64,000 nt of DNA, from positions 310,001 through 374,000 of the forward strand of contig NZ_QWDM01000002.1 of assembly GCF_003996965.1 (NCBI RefSeq), written 5' to 3'. Positions 9,384 through 18,412 of the stretch are shown one piece after another (positions within the stretch are counted from its first letter, which is position 1; every line of letters begins with the position of its first letter). A program made the position numbers and the translations under genes. This DNA is from Flavobacterium cupreum. GTDB taxonomy: Bacteria > Bacteroidota > Bacteroidia > Flavobacteriales > Flavobacteriaceae. The notes beneath the pieces were generated by a model, which saw only the letters and a list, made by a program, of their open reading frames with translations, had not been told where the DNA came from and ran no database searches.

Positions 9384-10262
9384 TTAAGATAATATTTGTC
9401 CGTCTGACATGATAAGTTTTCGGTCGGCCATATTGGCTAATTCTTCGTTGTGTGTAACGATCACGAAAGTCTGACCGAATTCGTCGCGAAGCTGAAAAAA
9501 CAACTGGTGCAGGTTTTCGGCAGAAAGGGTATCCAGGTTTCCGGAAGGTTCATCCGCAAAGATAACGTCAGGTTTATTGATGAGGGCTCTTGCAACAGCA
9601 ACACGCTGCTGTTCCCCACCTGAAAGTTCGTTGGGCTTGTGATGGATACGATGCGATAATCCTAAATATTCTAAAATCCTTTTGGCCTCTTTTTCGGTTT
9701 CTGCTTTTGGTTTATTCGCCATGAAAGCAGGGATACAAACATTTTCCAACGCTGTGAATTCAGGCAATAATTGGTGAAACTGAAAAATAAATCCCAAATT
9801 CAAGTTTCTGAAACCGGATAATATTTTGTCTTGTTTGCTTTTTTTCTTAAAGTAATTTCTATAAAAAACAGCTGCTAAAAGCAAAGGCAAAAATAAAACG
9901 GCAATTGTAACTTGTCCGAAAAGATCATTTTCTATTTTATTTCTGAAAAACAATAAAAAGATTATTAATAAGAAAGTGTAAATACTTGTGATCCAGGTGA
10001 TAATCTTAAAAGTTTTTTCCGCTTTGGCATTGTCGGTTTCTACACCCTGCAGTTCCAAAATGTTCTGGCCATTTATGGATAAGGATGAGGCTGTATTTAC
10101 CTCCGGTTTGTCAAGTGTTCCTAAAATTTGCAGTAACGTTGTTTTTCCGGCTCCCGATGCGCCAACGATCGAAACAATTTCTCCTTTTTTAATATGCAAA
10201 TTGACTCCTTTTAAAACTTCAAGCTGATCGTAGAATTTATGTATATTTTTTGCGTGTATCAT
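9384..10262 (-). CDS. LolD-like ABC transporter ATPase with a two-helix membrane insertion
   Basis: A 292 aa ATPase, whereas LolD-type proteins are usually near 220-235. The ends fit the family: Walker A GASGAGKT (34-41), Q161 followed by [14 protein letters not shown], signature LSGGEQ (213-218), Walker B VIFADEP (233-239) and H271. LolD powers extraction of lipoproteins from the inner membrane. Between Walker A and the Q-loop, residues ~72-147 form an extra block with two hydrophobic helices (~86-107 and ~117-134), a short polar turn, and basic flanks (FKKKSK after helix 2), i.e. a membrane hairpin inside a normally soluble domain. Reading frame and flanking motifs are intact, so it is not a frameshift. 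No LolC/E permease is adjacent; the next gene is a membrane protein. Confidence 0.9.
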   Translation of the reverse strand: MIHAKNIHKFYDQLEVLKGVNLHIKKGEIVSIVGASGAGKTTLLQILGTLDKPEVNTASSLSINGQNILELQGVETDNAKAEKTFKIITWITSIYTFLLIIFLLFFRNKIENDLFGQVTIAVLFLPLLLAAVFYRNYFKKKSKQDKILSGFRNLNLGFIFQFHQLLPEFTALENVCIPAFMANKPKAETEKEAKRILEYLGLSHRIHHKPNELSGGEQQRVAVARALINKPDVIFADEPSGNLDTLSAENLHQLFFQLRDEFGQTFVIVTHNEELANMADRKLIMSDGQILS

Positions 10263-10430
10263 TTATGAAACTGTTTTTACAAAGAAACAAAGATTCTGCT
10301 GAAATCGTAAGCTGTTCTAACAGAATTTTGGGAACAATATTTGATTGTAGGTTACGGACAATTTGTAAATGAAAAATATCTGATCTTTAACAAGTTGATT
10401 ATTAAATAAAATAGCACTAAATTTAGAAAT

Positions 10431-10718
10431 ATGAAAGAAGAAATAATGGTAAAAGACGAAAGAACGAAAAAGCTGCTGTTGGGTTTGCTTTTTGATGCAA
10501 TGGGAATGTTAACTTTTACAATTCCTCTGGTCGGGGAATTTGCCGATGTGGTCTGGGCACCGCTTGCCGGTTTTTTAATGTCGTATATGTACAAGGGACG
10601 CGTGGGGAGAGTAGCAGGTATTTTGACTTTTGTAGAAGAAATTCTGCCCTTTACCGATGTAATTCCGTCATTTACACTGACGTGGCTTTATACGTATTAC
10701 ATCCAGAGAAAGAGATAA
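10431..10718 (+). CDS. Conserved small membrane protein, unknown function
   Basis: A 95 aa protein, not assigned to a named family. It is basic and polar at the N-terminus (MKEEIMVKDERTKK), followed by about two to three hydrophobic stretches (residues ~15-33, ~40-52 and ~58-88) and an RKR end. The acidic residues inside the hydrophobic part (FDAMG, EFADVVWAP, EEILPFTD) suggest a conserved membrane protein rather than random sequence. The start ATG has a good AT-rich leader. Its stop lies 7 bp from that of the convergent DUF6787-like gene. Confidence 0.75.
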   Translation: MKEEIMVKDERTKKLLLGLLFDAMGMLTFTIPLVGEFADVVWAPLAGFLMSYMYKGRVGRVAGILTFVEEILPFTDVIPSFTLTWLYTYYIQRKR

Positions 10719-10725
10719 AAATTAT

Positions 10726-11028
10726 TTACTCTTTAAATAAAAATCCCAGACCCATACTTTTGAGCATTTTCTTTTCAAAGTTCCAAAAGAAACGGAACTG
10801 GCCGAAAATAGTTCCTATTGCTACCAGTAAAACCTGATAGATAGGGAAAATAATAATCAGTCTGATTAGGGTAAACCATCCGCCAAAATCTTCTTTGGTG
10901 ATTCCCAGCCAGACACAAAAAGGCTTGGATAAATAGGCTGATGCCGATCCGGTGATGGCAAAAACAATAAATATAATAATGAGTTGGAAGTTTGAGGTGA
11001 TTCCCCAGCGTTGCTTTAATTTATTCAT
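10726..11028 (-). CDS. DUF6787-like membrane protein
   Basis: A 100 aa protein with two predicted membrane helices (~16-36 and ~52-72), a start of MNKLKQRWGI and a QFRFFWNFEKKM segment after the second helix. This layout matches small Flavobacteriia proteins grouped as DUF6787 and sometimes annotated as diacylglyceryl-transferase-related; I see no catalytic motif supporting that name. It lies 32 bp downstream of the DUF6146-like lipoprotein gene on the same strand. Confidence 0.7.
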   Translation of the reverse strand: MNKLKQRWGITSNFQLIIIFIVFAITGSASAYLSKPFCVWLGITKEDFGGWFTLIRLIIIFPIYQVLLVAIGTIFGQFRFFWNFEKKMLKSMGLGFLFKE

Positions 11029-11060
11029 TTTTATTTGTAATGATTACAAATATAATAACA

Positions 11061-11498
11061 TTATCTGGAAGGAACATAACCCCAAAGTTTTTGTTTGTAA
11101 GTATTTTGAAAATAAATCATATAATTGTAAATGAGGTAATTTACCTCGTACCCGTAATTGATTGCAGGGTTATAATTAATATTCATTTCATATAAACCAG
11201 GATTGTAACGTTGTGGCTGCAAAACACGGTTGTTCCATTCGTTTATGTATAAAATATTTTTCGACTCCAGAAAGCTTTGCGAGTGATAATTTCGCGGATA
11301 AGCCCTTGAAGCCAGCCAGGTGCTAAAACCGTTGTCAATAATAATCACTTCGTATTCCAGAGAGTCATTGGCAATGCGTACCGTATCGTTTAATGCTACC
11401 CCATTATTTACTTTTACCGGCTCGCTTACATTGGTTTTGGCCGTGGAGCAGGCTATAATGGTACCTAAAATGACAAGGATGTAAACGAAGTTTTTCAT
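11061..11498 (-). CDS. DUF6146-like lipoprotein
   Basis: A 145 aa protein with a lipoprotein signal (MKNFVYILVILGTIIACS, lipobox cysteine at 17). The mature part carries EYEVIIIDNGFSTWLAS, the SFLESKNILYINEWNNRV pattern and many Tyr/Asn near the C-terminus (YGYEVNYLIYNYMIYFQNTY), typical of DUF6146 proteins in this group. The role is unknown; probably an envelope protein. Confidence 0.8.
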   Translation of the reverse strand: MKNFVYILVILGTIIACSTAKTNVSEPVKVNNGVALNDTVRIANDSLEYEVIIIDNGFSTWLASRAYPRNYHSQSFLESKNILYINEWNNRVLQPQRYNPGLYEMNINYNPAINYGYEVNYLIYNYMIYFQNTYKQKLWGYVPSR

Positions 11499-11534
11499 GA
11501 CTTTTAATTTGAATCTAAAGTTACGGAAAAAAAA

Positions 11535-11735
11535 GGTACTGAGGTACTAAGTTTTTGAGTTGCAAAGGTGCAAAGGGACAAAGGTTCAGAGGTTCAGAGG
11601 TACAAAAGTTAAGAGGTACAAAGACTGAGTGTTAAAAATAATAAAGCTGTTTGTCTTAGACAGACAGCTTTATATGTTTTGAAAATCGCAGAGAAAACCT
11701 TTGAACCTTTGTCCCTTTGTACCTCTGAACCCTAA
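11535..11735. repeat. GGTTCAGAGG/CAAAGG repeats around a terminator
   Basis: Left block 11535-11630 iterates GGTTCAGAGGTACAAAGG-like units; right block 11698-11735 is its inverted form (CCTTTGAACCTTTGTCCC). The terminator hairpin sits between them. The same family makes the tandem arrays at 55432-55903 and 56891-57266. Confidence 0.7.
11641..11673 (-). terminator. Intrinsic terminator of the DUF937-like gene
   Basis: ATAAAGCTGT at 11641-11650 pairs with ACAGCTTTAT at 11664-11673. On the minus strand the hairpin is followed by TATTTTTAA. Confidence 0.65.
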
Positions 11736-11742
11736 AAAAAAC

Positions 11743-12303
11743 CTATCTTCCAAGCAACTTCCCAATAAAGCCGGCGATGCCTCCTTTGGTTTTAGTGATT
11801 ACGATGACATCGGCTACGTCCACTTTTCCGTCTGCGTTTTGGTCCAGGCCAAATTGCATTGCGTATTTAGAAATCGTGTCCATAATCCCGGCTGCCTGGC
11901 CGCTGTTTCCGGCAATGGCTGAAATGATATCTGAAATCTGAAAACTGCTGTCGTTTGGATCTTTTGCTTTATTGACCAGTGAATTCAATACCTGTGGAAT
12001 GATACTGGAGGCAACACCTGAAGAATCAGCAGTGCTTAATCCGAATTTTTCACCAAGACTACCTGTCAGTTGCTGCGTTATTTGCTGCACAACCGGATTA
12101 GAGTTGTCTATTGGAGTACTTCCGTTAAATAAGCCGGCCAACTGTTCTGCACCGCCTTCTGAAGCAATTTTCTTTAGTCCTGTAAAAATGGAGTTACCGG
12201 CTTCGGCAACTACAGCTTCATTATGTTCGTTTGGAACCGCGCTGTTATTGACCACAGCATCGCCTCCGTATTGTTGCACTAATTGTGTTAATTGTTCAAA
12301 CAT
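11743..12303 (-). CDS. DUF937/YidB-like protein with an EF-hand-like loop
   Basis: A 186 aa soluble protein with no signal peptide. It shows the DUF937 pattern of helices rich in Gln/Gly (FEQLTQLVQQYGGDA) and a central QQLTGSLGEKFGLS followed by SIIPQVLNSL. Near the C-terminus, DQNADGKVDVADV (residues ~154-166) has the D-x-N-x-D-G-x-x-D spacing of a calcium loop as in dockerins or EF hands. DUF937 has no firm function. Terminators bound it on both sides, so it is probably a single-gene transcript. Confidence 0.8.
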   Translation of the reverse strand: MFEQLTQLVQQYGGDAVVNNSAVPNEHNEAVVAEAGNSIFTGLKKIASEGGAEQLAGLFNGSTPIDNSNPVVQQITQQLTGSLGEKFGLSTADSSGVASSIIPQVLNSLVNKAKDPNDSSFQISDIISAIAGNSGQAAGIMDTISKYAMQFGLDQNADGKVDVADVIVITKTKGGIAGFIGKLLGR

Positions 12304-12351
12304 GATTTGGATTTTTTAAATTGGTAACTTCAAATTTAATAAAAAAAGAAA

Positions 12352-12383
12352 AGGGATTTATTAAACAATGTTAATAAATCCCT
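12352..12383 (-). terminator. Intrinsic terminator downstream of serA
   Basis: AGGGATTTATTAA at 12352-12364 and TTAATAAATCCCT at 12371-12383 form a perfect 13-bp stem with a 6-nt loop. On the minus strand it is followed by TTTTCTTTTTTT. Confidence 0.85.
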
Positions 12384-12407
12384 CTTAAGATATTTGATTA
12401 CAGTTAA

Positions 12408-13358
12408 TTAGCTCAGCAAAGTAATGATTTGTGAAGCTAACTCAGTACCAATTCTGTCTTGTGCTTCACCTGTTGCAGCTCCGATATGTGGTGTCAATGA
12501 AATTTTAGGGTGCATTAAGATTGTCATTTCCGGTTTTGGTTCACTTTCAAAAACATCCAGTCCTGCAAATGCCACCTTTCCTGAATCTAACGCTTTTACC
12601 AGTGCCACTTCGTCAATTACGCCGCCACGGGCACAATTTACGATTCCGACACCGTCTTTCATGATTTCAAATTCCTTCTCTCCAATGATATAACCATTCT
12701 GAGCAGGAACGTGTAATGTAATGAAATCAGCTTCCTTAAATAAAGATTCTAATGATTGCGAAACGATTGTTGTTGTAATAGACTGACCGTCAAAAAACTC
12801 CACTTTTATATCGACTGTAGGAATGTAACTATCCGCAGCGATTACCTTCATACCTAAACCAAGTGCCATTTTTGCCGTAGCCTGACCAATACGTCCGATA
12901 CCCACAATTCCAAGCGTTTTTCCTCTTAATTCAATACCGTTTGCATAGGCTTTTTTCAAACCGTCAAAGTTTGAATCTCCTTCAAGAGGCATATTTCTGT
13001 TCGAATCATGTAAAAATCGAACACCTGAAAATAAGTGTCCAAATACCAGCTCAGCAACAGATTCTGATGAGGAAGCCGGTGTATTAATTACGTGAATTCC
13101 TTTGCTTTTTGCATAATCAACATCGATATTATCCATACCAACACCACCACGGCCAATGATTTTAAGCCCCGGGCAGGCATCAATAATATCTTTACGAACT
13201 TTAGTCGCACTACGCACTAAAACTACGCTTACATTGTTTTCGTTTACAAAATTAGCCACTTGTTCCTGTGCCACTTTTGTTGTTATAACTTCAAACCCAC
13301 CTTTTTCTAAAGCTAGAATTCCACTTTTTGAAATTCCGTCATTGGCTAATACTTTCAT
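12408..13358 (-). CDS. serA: D-3-phosphoglycerate dehydrogenase (short form)
   Basis: A 316 aa D-2-hydroxyacid dehydrogenase that would oxidise 3-phosphoglycerate with NAD in the first step of serine synthesis. Motifs: RGGVGMDNID (71-80), the Rossmann GIVGIGRIGQATAK, the catalytic-region CARGGVIDE, and HPKISLTPHIGAATGEAQ carrying the catalytic His. It ends soon after this motif, so it lacks the ACT regulatory domain of long SerA enzymes. serC follows upstream on the same strand (184 bp gap), supporting a serine role over a generic hydroxyacid dehydrogenase. Confidence 0.88.
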   Translation of the reverse strand: MKVLANDGISKSGILALEKGGFEVITTKVAQEQVANFVNENNVSVVLVRSATKVRKDIIDACPGLKIIGRGGVGMDNIDVDYAKSKGIHVINTPASSSESVAELVFGHLFSGVRFLHDSNRNMPLEGDSNFDGLKKAYANGIELRGKTLGIVGIGRIGQATAKMALGLGMKVIAADSYIPTVDIKVEFFDGQSITTTIVSQSLESLFKEADFITLHVPAQNGYIIGEKEFEIMKDGVGIVNCARGGVIDEVALVKALDSGKVAFAGLDVFESEPKPEMTILMHPKISLTPHIGAATGEAQDRIGTELASQIITLLS

Positions 13359-13454
13359 TATGTATTTATTTGTTTATTTGGTTAATTGGTTAATCGTTAC
13401 GATTTAGGGAATTAACTTGTGTTATAATTTTTTCTTTTTGATGAGGAGGTTAGT

Positions 13455-13541
13455 TTCGGTCTCAGTCTCAGTTTTCAGTCCCGGTCTCAGTCTCGGTTTT
13501 CGGTTAGTTTAGAACTGAAAACTGAGACTGAAAACTGCAAA
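13455..13541. repeat. GGTCTCAGTCTCAGTTTTCAG repeats, partly inverted
   Basis: Between serC and serA. Iterated CGGTCTCAGTCTCAGTTTTC is followed by the inverted partner GAACTGAAAACTGAGACTG, able to form a hairpin just after the serC stop. Confidence 0.6.
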
Positions 13542-14612
13542 CTAAACTTTAGACTCCAAAGCTTTCATCACATCCACTAATACCTGAACACTTTCGATCG
13601 GCATGGCATTGTAGATAGAAGCTCTGTAACCGCCAACAGAACGGTGTCCCGGCAATCCTGAGATATTGGCTTCTTTCCAGAGTGCATCAAAAGTTGCAGC
13701 GTGATCCGGATTGTTCAGTAAGAAAGTAACGTTCATTTTAGAACGGTCTTCTACTGCAGCAGCGCCTTTGAATAATGGGTTTCTGTCGATTTCAGCGTAA
13801 ATTAAATCCGCCTTCGCATCATTTAATTTTTCGATTGCTGCAACACCACCATTACTTTTAATCCATTGCATGGTTAATAAAGAAACGTAAACTGCAAAAA
13901 CAGGAGGCGTATTGTACATACTTTCTGCTTTGATGTGTTTGGCATAGTCCAACATGCTTGGAATAGTTCTTCCGCTTTTCTCCAGGATTTCTTCTTTTAC
14001 AACAACTAAAGTCGTTCCTGCAGGTCCCATATTTTTTTGGGCTCCGGCATAGATTAAATCGAATTGGGAGAAATCTAAATTACGTGAAAAAATATCAGAA
14101 CTCATATCGCAAACAACGGGAATAGTAGTTGTTGGGAATTCTTTCATCTGAGTTCCGAAAATAGTATTGTTACTGGTACAGTGAAAATAATCTGCATCAG
14201 CCGGTATTTCGTATCCTTTTGGAATATGATTGTAATTTTCTTCTTTTGAAGTAGCTACGACAACAGTTTCTCCAAAGTTTTTAGCTTCTTTGATGGCAGC
14301 TGTTGCCCAGGTTCCTGAATCTAAGTAAGCGGCTTTTCCGTTTTCTTTCATCAGGTTGTATGGAGCCATTAAGAATGCAGTACTGGCACCACCTTGTAAA
14401 AATAAAGCCTGGTATCCTTTCCCTTCAAGTCCTAATAATTCTAAAGCAAGCGATCGGGCTTCATCCATTACAGCAACAAAATCTTTGCTTCTGTGCGAAA
14501 TTTCAAGGATAGAAAGTCCTGAATCATTGAAATTTAAAATGGCTTTTGATGCTTTCTCAAAAACTTCCTGTGGTAAAATACTTGGTCCTGCGCTGTAGTT
14601 GTGTTTTTTCAT
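13542..14612 (-). CDS. serC: Phosphoserine aminotransferase
   Basis: A 356 aa PLP-dependent class V aminotransferase that converts 3-phosphohydroxypyruvate and glutamate to phosphoserine. The start MKKHNYSAGPSILP is diagnostic (NFSAGP-like). Other motifs are the LFLQGGAST loop, CDMSSDIFSR, the Schiff-base lysine in GAQKNMGPAG, and the GHRSVGGYRASIYNA phosphate-binding end. I use the ATG at 14612 rather than 14657 because the shorter N-terminus begins right at the conserved motif. Next to serA on the same strand. Confidence 0.95.
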   Translation of the reverse strand: MKKHNYSAGPSILPQEVFEKASKAILNFNDSGLSILEISHRSKDFVAVMDEARSLALELLGLEGKGYQALFLQGGASTAFLMAPYNLMKENGKAAYLDSGTWATAAIKEAKNFGETVVVATSKEENYNHIPKGYEIPADADYFHCTSNNTIFGTQMKEFPTTTIPVVCDMSSDIFSRNLDFSQFDLIYAGAQKNMGPAGTTLVVVKEEILEKSGRTIPSMLDYAKHIKAESMYNTPPVFAVYVSLLTMQWIKSNGGVAAIEKLNDAKADLIYAEIDRNPLFKGAAAVEDRSKMNVTFLLNNPDHAATFDALWKEANISGLPGHRSVGGYRASIYNAMPIESVQVLVDVMKALESKV

Positions 14613-14704
14613 GATATAGTTAATAGACGAAAATTTTAGAAACGCAAATTTCGGCAATAGGAGCTGAAAAAGCGATAAATTATTCGAAATAATTAAACAA
14701 TTTT

Positions 14705-15778
14705 TTACTTTGTTGTTAACAAAAACGTTATAGTATCTACGTTATCTGCATAATCCCACAATTGCGGATTTTGGGTCTGTCCGAAGGGAATAATGTTTTT
14801 GCCGGAATCGCTGCTGACCATACACTGAATTTGTTCAGCATCAGCTGCAAGGCGTTTTTCGAGCTCTTCGCGATTTTCGTAAAATTCATAGAAAACACTC
14901 GAAATAGGAGAGGCGTAACTGGAGTCCTCTTTAAGAGTCAGAAAGCCATTGTCGAGTAATTTGAAATTGCTCATTAGAAATACCGCTTTATTATAGTCGT
15001 AATTGTTAGCGTATTTTTCGTAGTGAATAACGTCCTGATATTTGAAAATAGCTTCAAAAAAAGCATCAAATTTATAACCTTTAGGAACAAAAAGTTTCGA
15101 GACATTGCGACAGCCCAATCCGAAATACCTGAAAATATCTTCTCCTAAATTTTCCAGTTGTTCTTTGGTTTCATTTCCGTCTAAAACGGCAACCGAATTT
15201 CTGTTTTTACGGATAATCGAAGGCTTGTCTTTGAAATAATATTCAAAATAACGTGCTGTATTATTACTTCCGGTAGCGATTACGGTATCGAAATTTTCTA
15301 ATTTTCCTTCTGCAAAAGTGATTTTATTCGAAAATTCAGGATTAACGGCAATGATGTATCTGGCTAAAAAAGGCAGCAAATGCTGATCATTTGACGATGT
15401 TTTTACGATTGCGTTATTTCCGGTTATTAATACGGATAAAAAATCATGAAAACCAACCAAAGGAATATTTCCGGCCAGAATCAGCGCCACATTTTTCGTG
15501 TGTTCTTTATTCTGATCCGGCTCAAGGGAGTAGCCGGAGAGCCATTTCGTGATGTTTTCTTCGGTTAAAGCGTCTGCCCAGGACTGAAGTGCAAAATATA
15601 CCTGTTCAGGAGTATACCATCCATTATGAGATTGCGATAAATGAATCAGCTTTTCGAAATCATCAAAAAATAAATCGTTGTGTAAAACATCCGATTTTTT
15701 AGTTGTATTGTTTTCAGAAAATTGGTTTAAGAATTTCCCTAATTCAACAAAAACACTTTTTTTTGTTTCTAATGTCAT
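14705..15778 (-). CDS. LuxC-like acyl-CoA reductase
   Basis: A 357 aa protein of the acyl-CoA reductase (LuxC) family, an aldehyde-dehydrogenase-like fold that reduces fatty acyl-CoA with NADPH. Visible motifs are ALILAGNIPLVGFHDFLSVL (nucleotide-binding start), IATGSNNTARYFEYYF, KNRNSVAVLDG and GLGCRNVSKLFVPKG, where the cysteine is the expected acyl-accepting residue. No LuxD/LuxE partner is nearby; the gene lies between serC and a divergent ferredoxin gene. Substrate unknown. Confidence 0.88.
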   Translation of the reverse strand: MTLETKKSVFVELGKFLNQFSENNTTKKSDVLHNDLFFDDFEKLIHLSQSHNGWYTPEQVYFALQSWADALTEENITKWLSGYSLEPDQNKEHTKNVALILAGNIPLVGFHDFLSVLITGNNAIVKTSSNDQHLLPFLARYIIAVNPEFSNKITFAEGKLENFDTVIATGSNNTARYFEYYFKDKPSIIRKNRNSVAVLDGNETKEQLENLGEDIFRYFGLGCRNVSKLFVPKGYKFDAFFEAIFKYQDVIHYEKYANNYDYNKAVFLMSNFKLLDNGFLTLKEDSSYASPISSVFYEFYENREELEKRLAADAEQIQCMVSSDSGKNIIPFGQTQNPQLWDYADNVDTITFLLTTK

Positions 15779-15782
15779 AATG

Positions 15783-15814
15783 TTTGTTTATGAATAGTTT
15801 TGATTGTAATTTTG
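15783..15814 (+). promoter_or_regulatory. Candidate promoter of the ferredoxin gene
   Basis: TTTG at 15783-15786, 20 bp spacer, TAATTTTG at 15807-15814. Both boxes match the Bacteroidota consensus (TTTG, TAnnTTTG). The ferredoxin ATG is 123 bp downstream, leaving a long AT-rich leader. A minus-strand TATTTTTG (15817-15824) may serve the divergent acyl-CoA reductase gene. Confidence 0.6.
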
Positions 15815-15936
15815 CACAAAAATAAGTTTTTTTAGCGTTAAGCGGTAAGCTTTATGCAATAAGCTTTAATTTTTGAAAAATAATATTTTAGAAATAGCTT
15901 AAAGCCTAAAACTTAAAGCATAAAATAATATAAAAG

Positions 15937-16287
15937 ATGGCAATAATTATAACCGACGAATGTATTAACTGCGGAGCTTGTGAACCGGAATGCCCAAATA
16001 CAGCAATTTATGAAGGAGCTGATGACTGGAGATATAAAGATGGAACAGCCCTTTCAGGAAAAATAATCTTACCGGACGGAACTGAAGTGGATGCAGATGA
16101 TGCGCAAACTCCAATTTCTGATGAAGTATATTATATCGTTCCGGGAAAATGTACGGAATGTAAAGGTTTCCATGATGAGCCTCAATGTGCTGCCGTATGT
16201 CCTGTAGATTGTTGTGTGCCGGATGATAATCACGTGGAAGATGAAGAAACGTTGCTGGAGCGTCAGGCGTTTCTGCATAACGAATAA
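15937..16287 (+). CDS. Dicluster [4Fe-4S] ferredoxin
   Basis: A 116 aa electron carrier with two cluster-binding motifs: [12 protein letters not shown] near residues 8-19 and [20 protein letters not shown] near 70-89. The insertion before the second motif and the acidic C-terminus are typical of this ferredoxin in Bacteroidota. It is a single gene between a good promoter and a terminator. Its redox partners cannot be told from context, though the divergent acyl-CoA reductase is NADPH-type and unlikely to be one. Confidence 0.93.
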   Translation: MAIIITDECINCGACEPECPNTAIYEGADDWRYKDGTALSGKIILPDGTEVDADDAQTPISDEVYYIVPGKCTECKGFHDEPQCAAVCPVDCCVPDDNHVEDEETLLERQAFLHNE

Positions 16288-16313
16288 TAGCTGATATAAT
16301 CGATAAATAAAAG

Positions 16314-16342
16314 AACCTGAGTAGTTTAACTCAGGTTTTTTT
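16314..16342 (+). terminator. Intrinsic terminator of the ferredoxin gene
   Basis: AACCTGAG (16314-16321), 8-nt loop, CTCAGGTT (16330-16337), then TTTTT. Confidence 0.85.
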
Positions 16343-16444
16343 ATGCCTCAATCTGTAAGTATTTCTTATTAAATTGGGATTTAATGTTTTATTTTTGTTA
16401 ATTTGATTGATTTTTTAACAATTGTTTGATAATATAACCAGCCT

Positions 16445-17608
16445 ATGAAGGGACTAATAATTTTGTTTGTTGTATTTCTCAGTGAAGGTATCTTTGCTCA
16501 GAGTACAGAATATTCTATTGTTGTAAAGGATATAGAAACACAGCTTCCTATTGAGAATGCAACTATTGTAATTATGAAAACCAAACAAATTTTATTAAGC
16601 AATGAAGATGGTAAAGTGACCTTTATCTTAACCGGAGGCTCGAATGTTCAGGTTTCTGAAACCAATTATGAGAATTTAACCATTCGCTGGGCAAGTTTAA
16701 AAGAAAATGAATTTACGGTTTATTTAAAAAGTAAAGACAATAAGCTCGATGAAATTGTGCTGTCTAAGGAATCTCCCCAGAAAATCCTCCGGAAAATTGT
16801 CCTGAATTCACGCACAAAACTAGCGATGCCACATCGTTTAAAAGTGTATGTAAGGGAATTTTTTATGCTGAACAATAAATATTCTTACTACAACGACGGA
16901 CTTGTGAATTTTCAGTTTGGCGTGAGCCAGAAAAAAGTTTCCACCACTTTATTGGTAGAACAAAACCGTTCTTATGGTTTGCTCGAAACCGATATCAGCG
17001 CTGATTTAAAAGGATATAACCTGAATGATATCATGGAAAATTATTCTAATCTGAGCTATTTTGATCCGATTTTAAATTCCAAAGCTAAAAAAGAATACGA
17101 TTTTATAACCAAAGGGCATCCGACAAATAAAGATTATTATGTGATGAATATTACACCTTTGGATAAATCTAAAATTGCGGTTGATAATTTTGAAATTATT
17201 TATGATCCTTTAAAAAAGATAATATTGGAGTATTCCATTATCGTCACTCCGGGAACCTTAGCCGCAACAGTAGATAAAGCTGCTGTTGGCTCCAAGAATG
17301 TGACCCGGTCAACAGTAAAAGTAAATTACAGGCTCGATGGTCCCGATTATTACGTCCTGAGTTCGAATGAAGAAATCGCGTATGATCTCGTTTTGAAAGA
17401 TCAGGTCAAAAATATTCAGGTTCGCAATAATTTTATCACGACCAATTTCAATAAACAGAAATTTACATACAGTCAAAGTGATGTTTTTAAAGACAAGACA
17501 CTTTTTAATAAAAAGAATAAAGTCCTGACCAATTACTGGAATATTTCGGGATTTACGCCTACTGATGAAGAAAAGATATTAATAGATTCCTTAGAATTTA
17601 AGATGTAA
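16445..17608 (+). CDS. Secreted protein with a CarboxypepD_reg-like N-terminal domain
   Basis: A 387 aa protein with a signal peptide (MKGLIILFVVFLSEGIFAQ). A beta-sandwich follows, resembling the carboxypeptidase-regulatory-like domain (residues ~22-95: VVKDIETQLPIENATIVI, LSNEDGKVTF). The rest has the pattern of outer-envelope proteins in this phylum that carry such a domain without a TonB barrel: SPQKILRKIVLNSRTK and many aromatic strands. Function unknown. It ends at a strong terminator shared with the convergent methyltransferase gene. Confidence 0.75.
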   Translation: MKGLIILFVVFLSEGIFAQSTEYSIVVKDIETQLPIENATIVIMKTKQILLSNEDGKVTFILTGGSNVQVSETNYENLTIRWASLKENEFTVYLKSKDNKLDEIVLSKESPQKILRKIVLNSRTKLAMPHRLKVYVREFFMLNNKYSYYNDGLVNFQFGVSQKKVSTTLLVEQNRSYGLLETDISADLKGYNLNDIMENYSNLSYFDPILNSKAKKEYDFITKGHPTNKDYYVMNITPLDKSKIAVDNFEIIYDPLKKIILEYSIIVTPGTLAATVDKAAVGSKNVTRSTVKVNYRLDGPDYYVLSSNEEIAYDLVLKDQVKNIQVRNNFITTNFNKQKFTYSQSDVFKDKTLFNKKNKVLTNYWNISGFTPTDEEKILIDSLEFKM

Positions 17609-17610
17609 AA

Positions 17611-17634
17611 AAACCTGACTTGCAAGTCAGGTTT
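17611..17634. terminator. Bidirectional terminator
   Basis: AAACCTGACTT (17611-17621) is followed by GC and the complementary AAGTCAGGTTT (17624-17634), then a run of T. It serves the convergent genes ending at 17608 and 17638. Confidence 0.85.
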
Positions 17635-17637
17635 TTT

Positions 17638-18384
17638 TTATGGTTTTTTCTTTGCTACAATAACATAGGTATCGTAGGCATAGGTTTTTCTGTCGATCGT
17701 TTTTAGTATTTCAAAATTATTGAGGTACAGGAAAAGTTCTATTTCATTAAGAGTGAAAACGCGCACGGTTGAAAAATCATTTTCAATAATTTCTTTTTTG
17801 CCATTGACAACAGTGTAATATTCGGCACTCCAGTCCAACATAAAATTTTCCAGGGAATTATTTACGTCCCAATGGCTATCTCTCTTGTAATTCACATTTT
17901 CGTACACTGCCTCGTGTGTGATCAGTACGTTTTCCGTGATGAAAGGAATAAAGCGATTCGCGTCGATAAAATCAAAAATTATAATACCATTATCCCGGGT
18001 ATTTTTGTAAAGTGCATCAAAAGTTCTGTTGATATCGCTGTTGGTGATGAGATAGCTGGTAGATCTTCCTGTAATTAAAATAGCATCCACCGGATTTTCA
18101 AGTTTGAAATCGCGCATATCACCTTGTATAAAAGAACAATTTTTGTTTCGTTCCTTAGCGATTTCGATCATACTTTCGCTGTAATCAAGACCCTGATAAT
18201 TTTGTTTGTTTTCGTCGAATCGTTTGGCCAGGTTTCCGGTACCGCTGCCTATTTCTAAAATAGACGAACAGTTATTTTCCTGAAGGAGGTTATTATAAAA
18301 AGCATACTCTTCGTCATAATTGACAAAAGTCTGGTACATCGCATCGTAAATCGCGGCCATTTTGCCGTCGTATAAATTTGCCAT
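17638..18384 (-). CDS. Class I SAM-dependent methyltransferase
   Basis: A 248 aa protein with the SAM-binding motif ILEIGSGTGNLAKRF (residues ~42-56), the acidic FIQGDMRDF loop and AILITGRSTSYLI. It belongs to the Methyltransf_25-like class that modifies small molecules. The C-terminal half carries an antiparallel insertion typical of this group (FMLDWSAEYYTVVNGKKE). Substrate unknown. Confidence 0.85.
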   Translation of the reverse strand: MANLYDGKMAAIYDAMYQTFVNYDEEYAFYNNLLQENNCSSILEIGSGTGNLAKRFDENKQNYQGLDYSESMIEIAKERNKNCSFIQGDMRDFKLENPVDAILITGRSTSYLITNSDINRTFDALYKNTRDNGIIIFDFIDANRFIPFITENVLITHEAVYENVNYKRDSHWDVNNSLENFMLDWSAEYYTVVNGKKEIIENDFSTVRVFTLNEIELFLYLNNFEILKTIDRKTYAYDTYVIVAKKKP

Positions 18385-18412
18385 AACAATTAATTTTTAA
18401 GTATAAAATTAT

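Noticed and set aside
10352..10594. Open frame on the minus strand over the 95-aa membrane protein gene
   Set aside because: It is antisense to a better frame (10431-10718) with good hydrophobic helices and start; composition of the minus frame is not protein-like.
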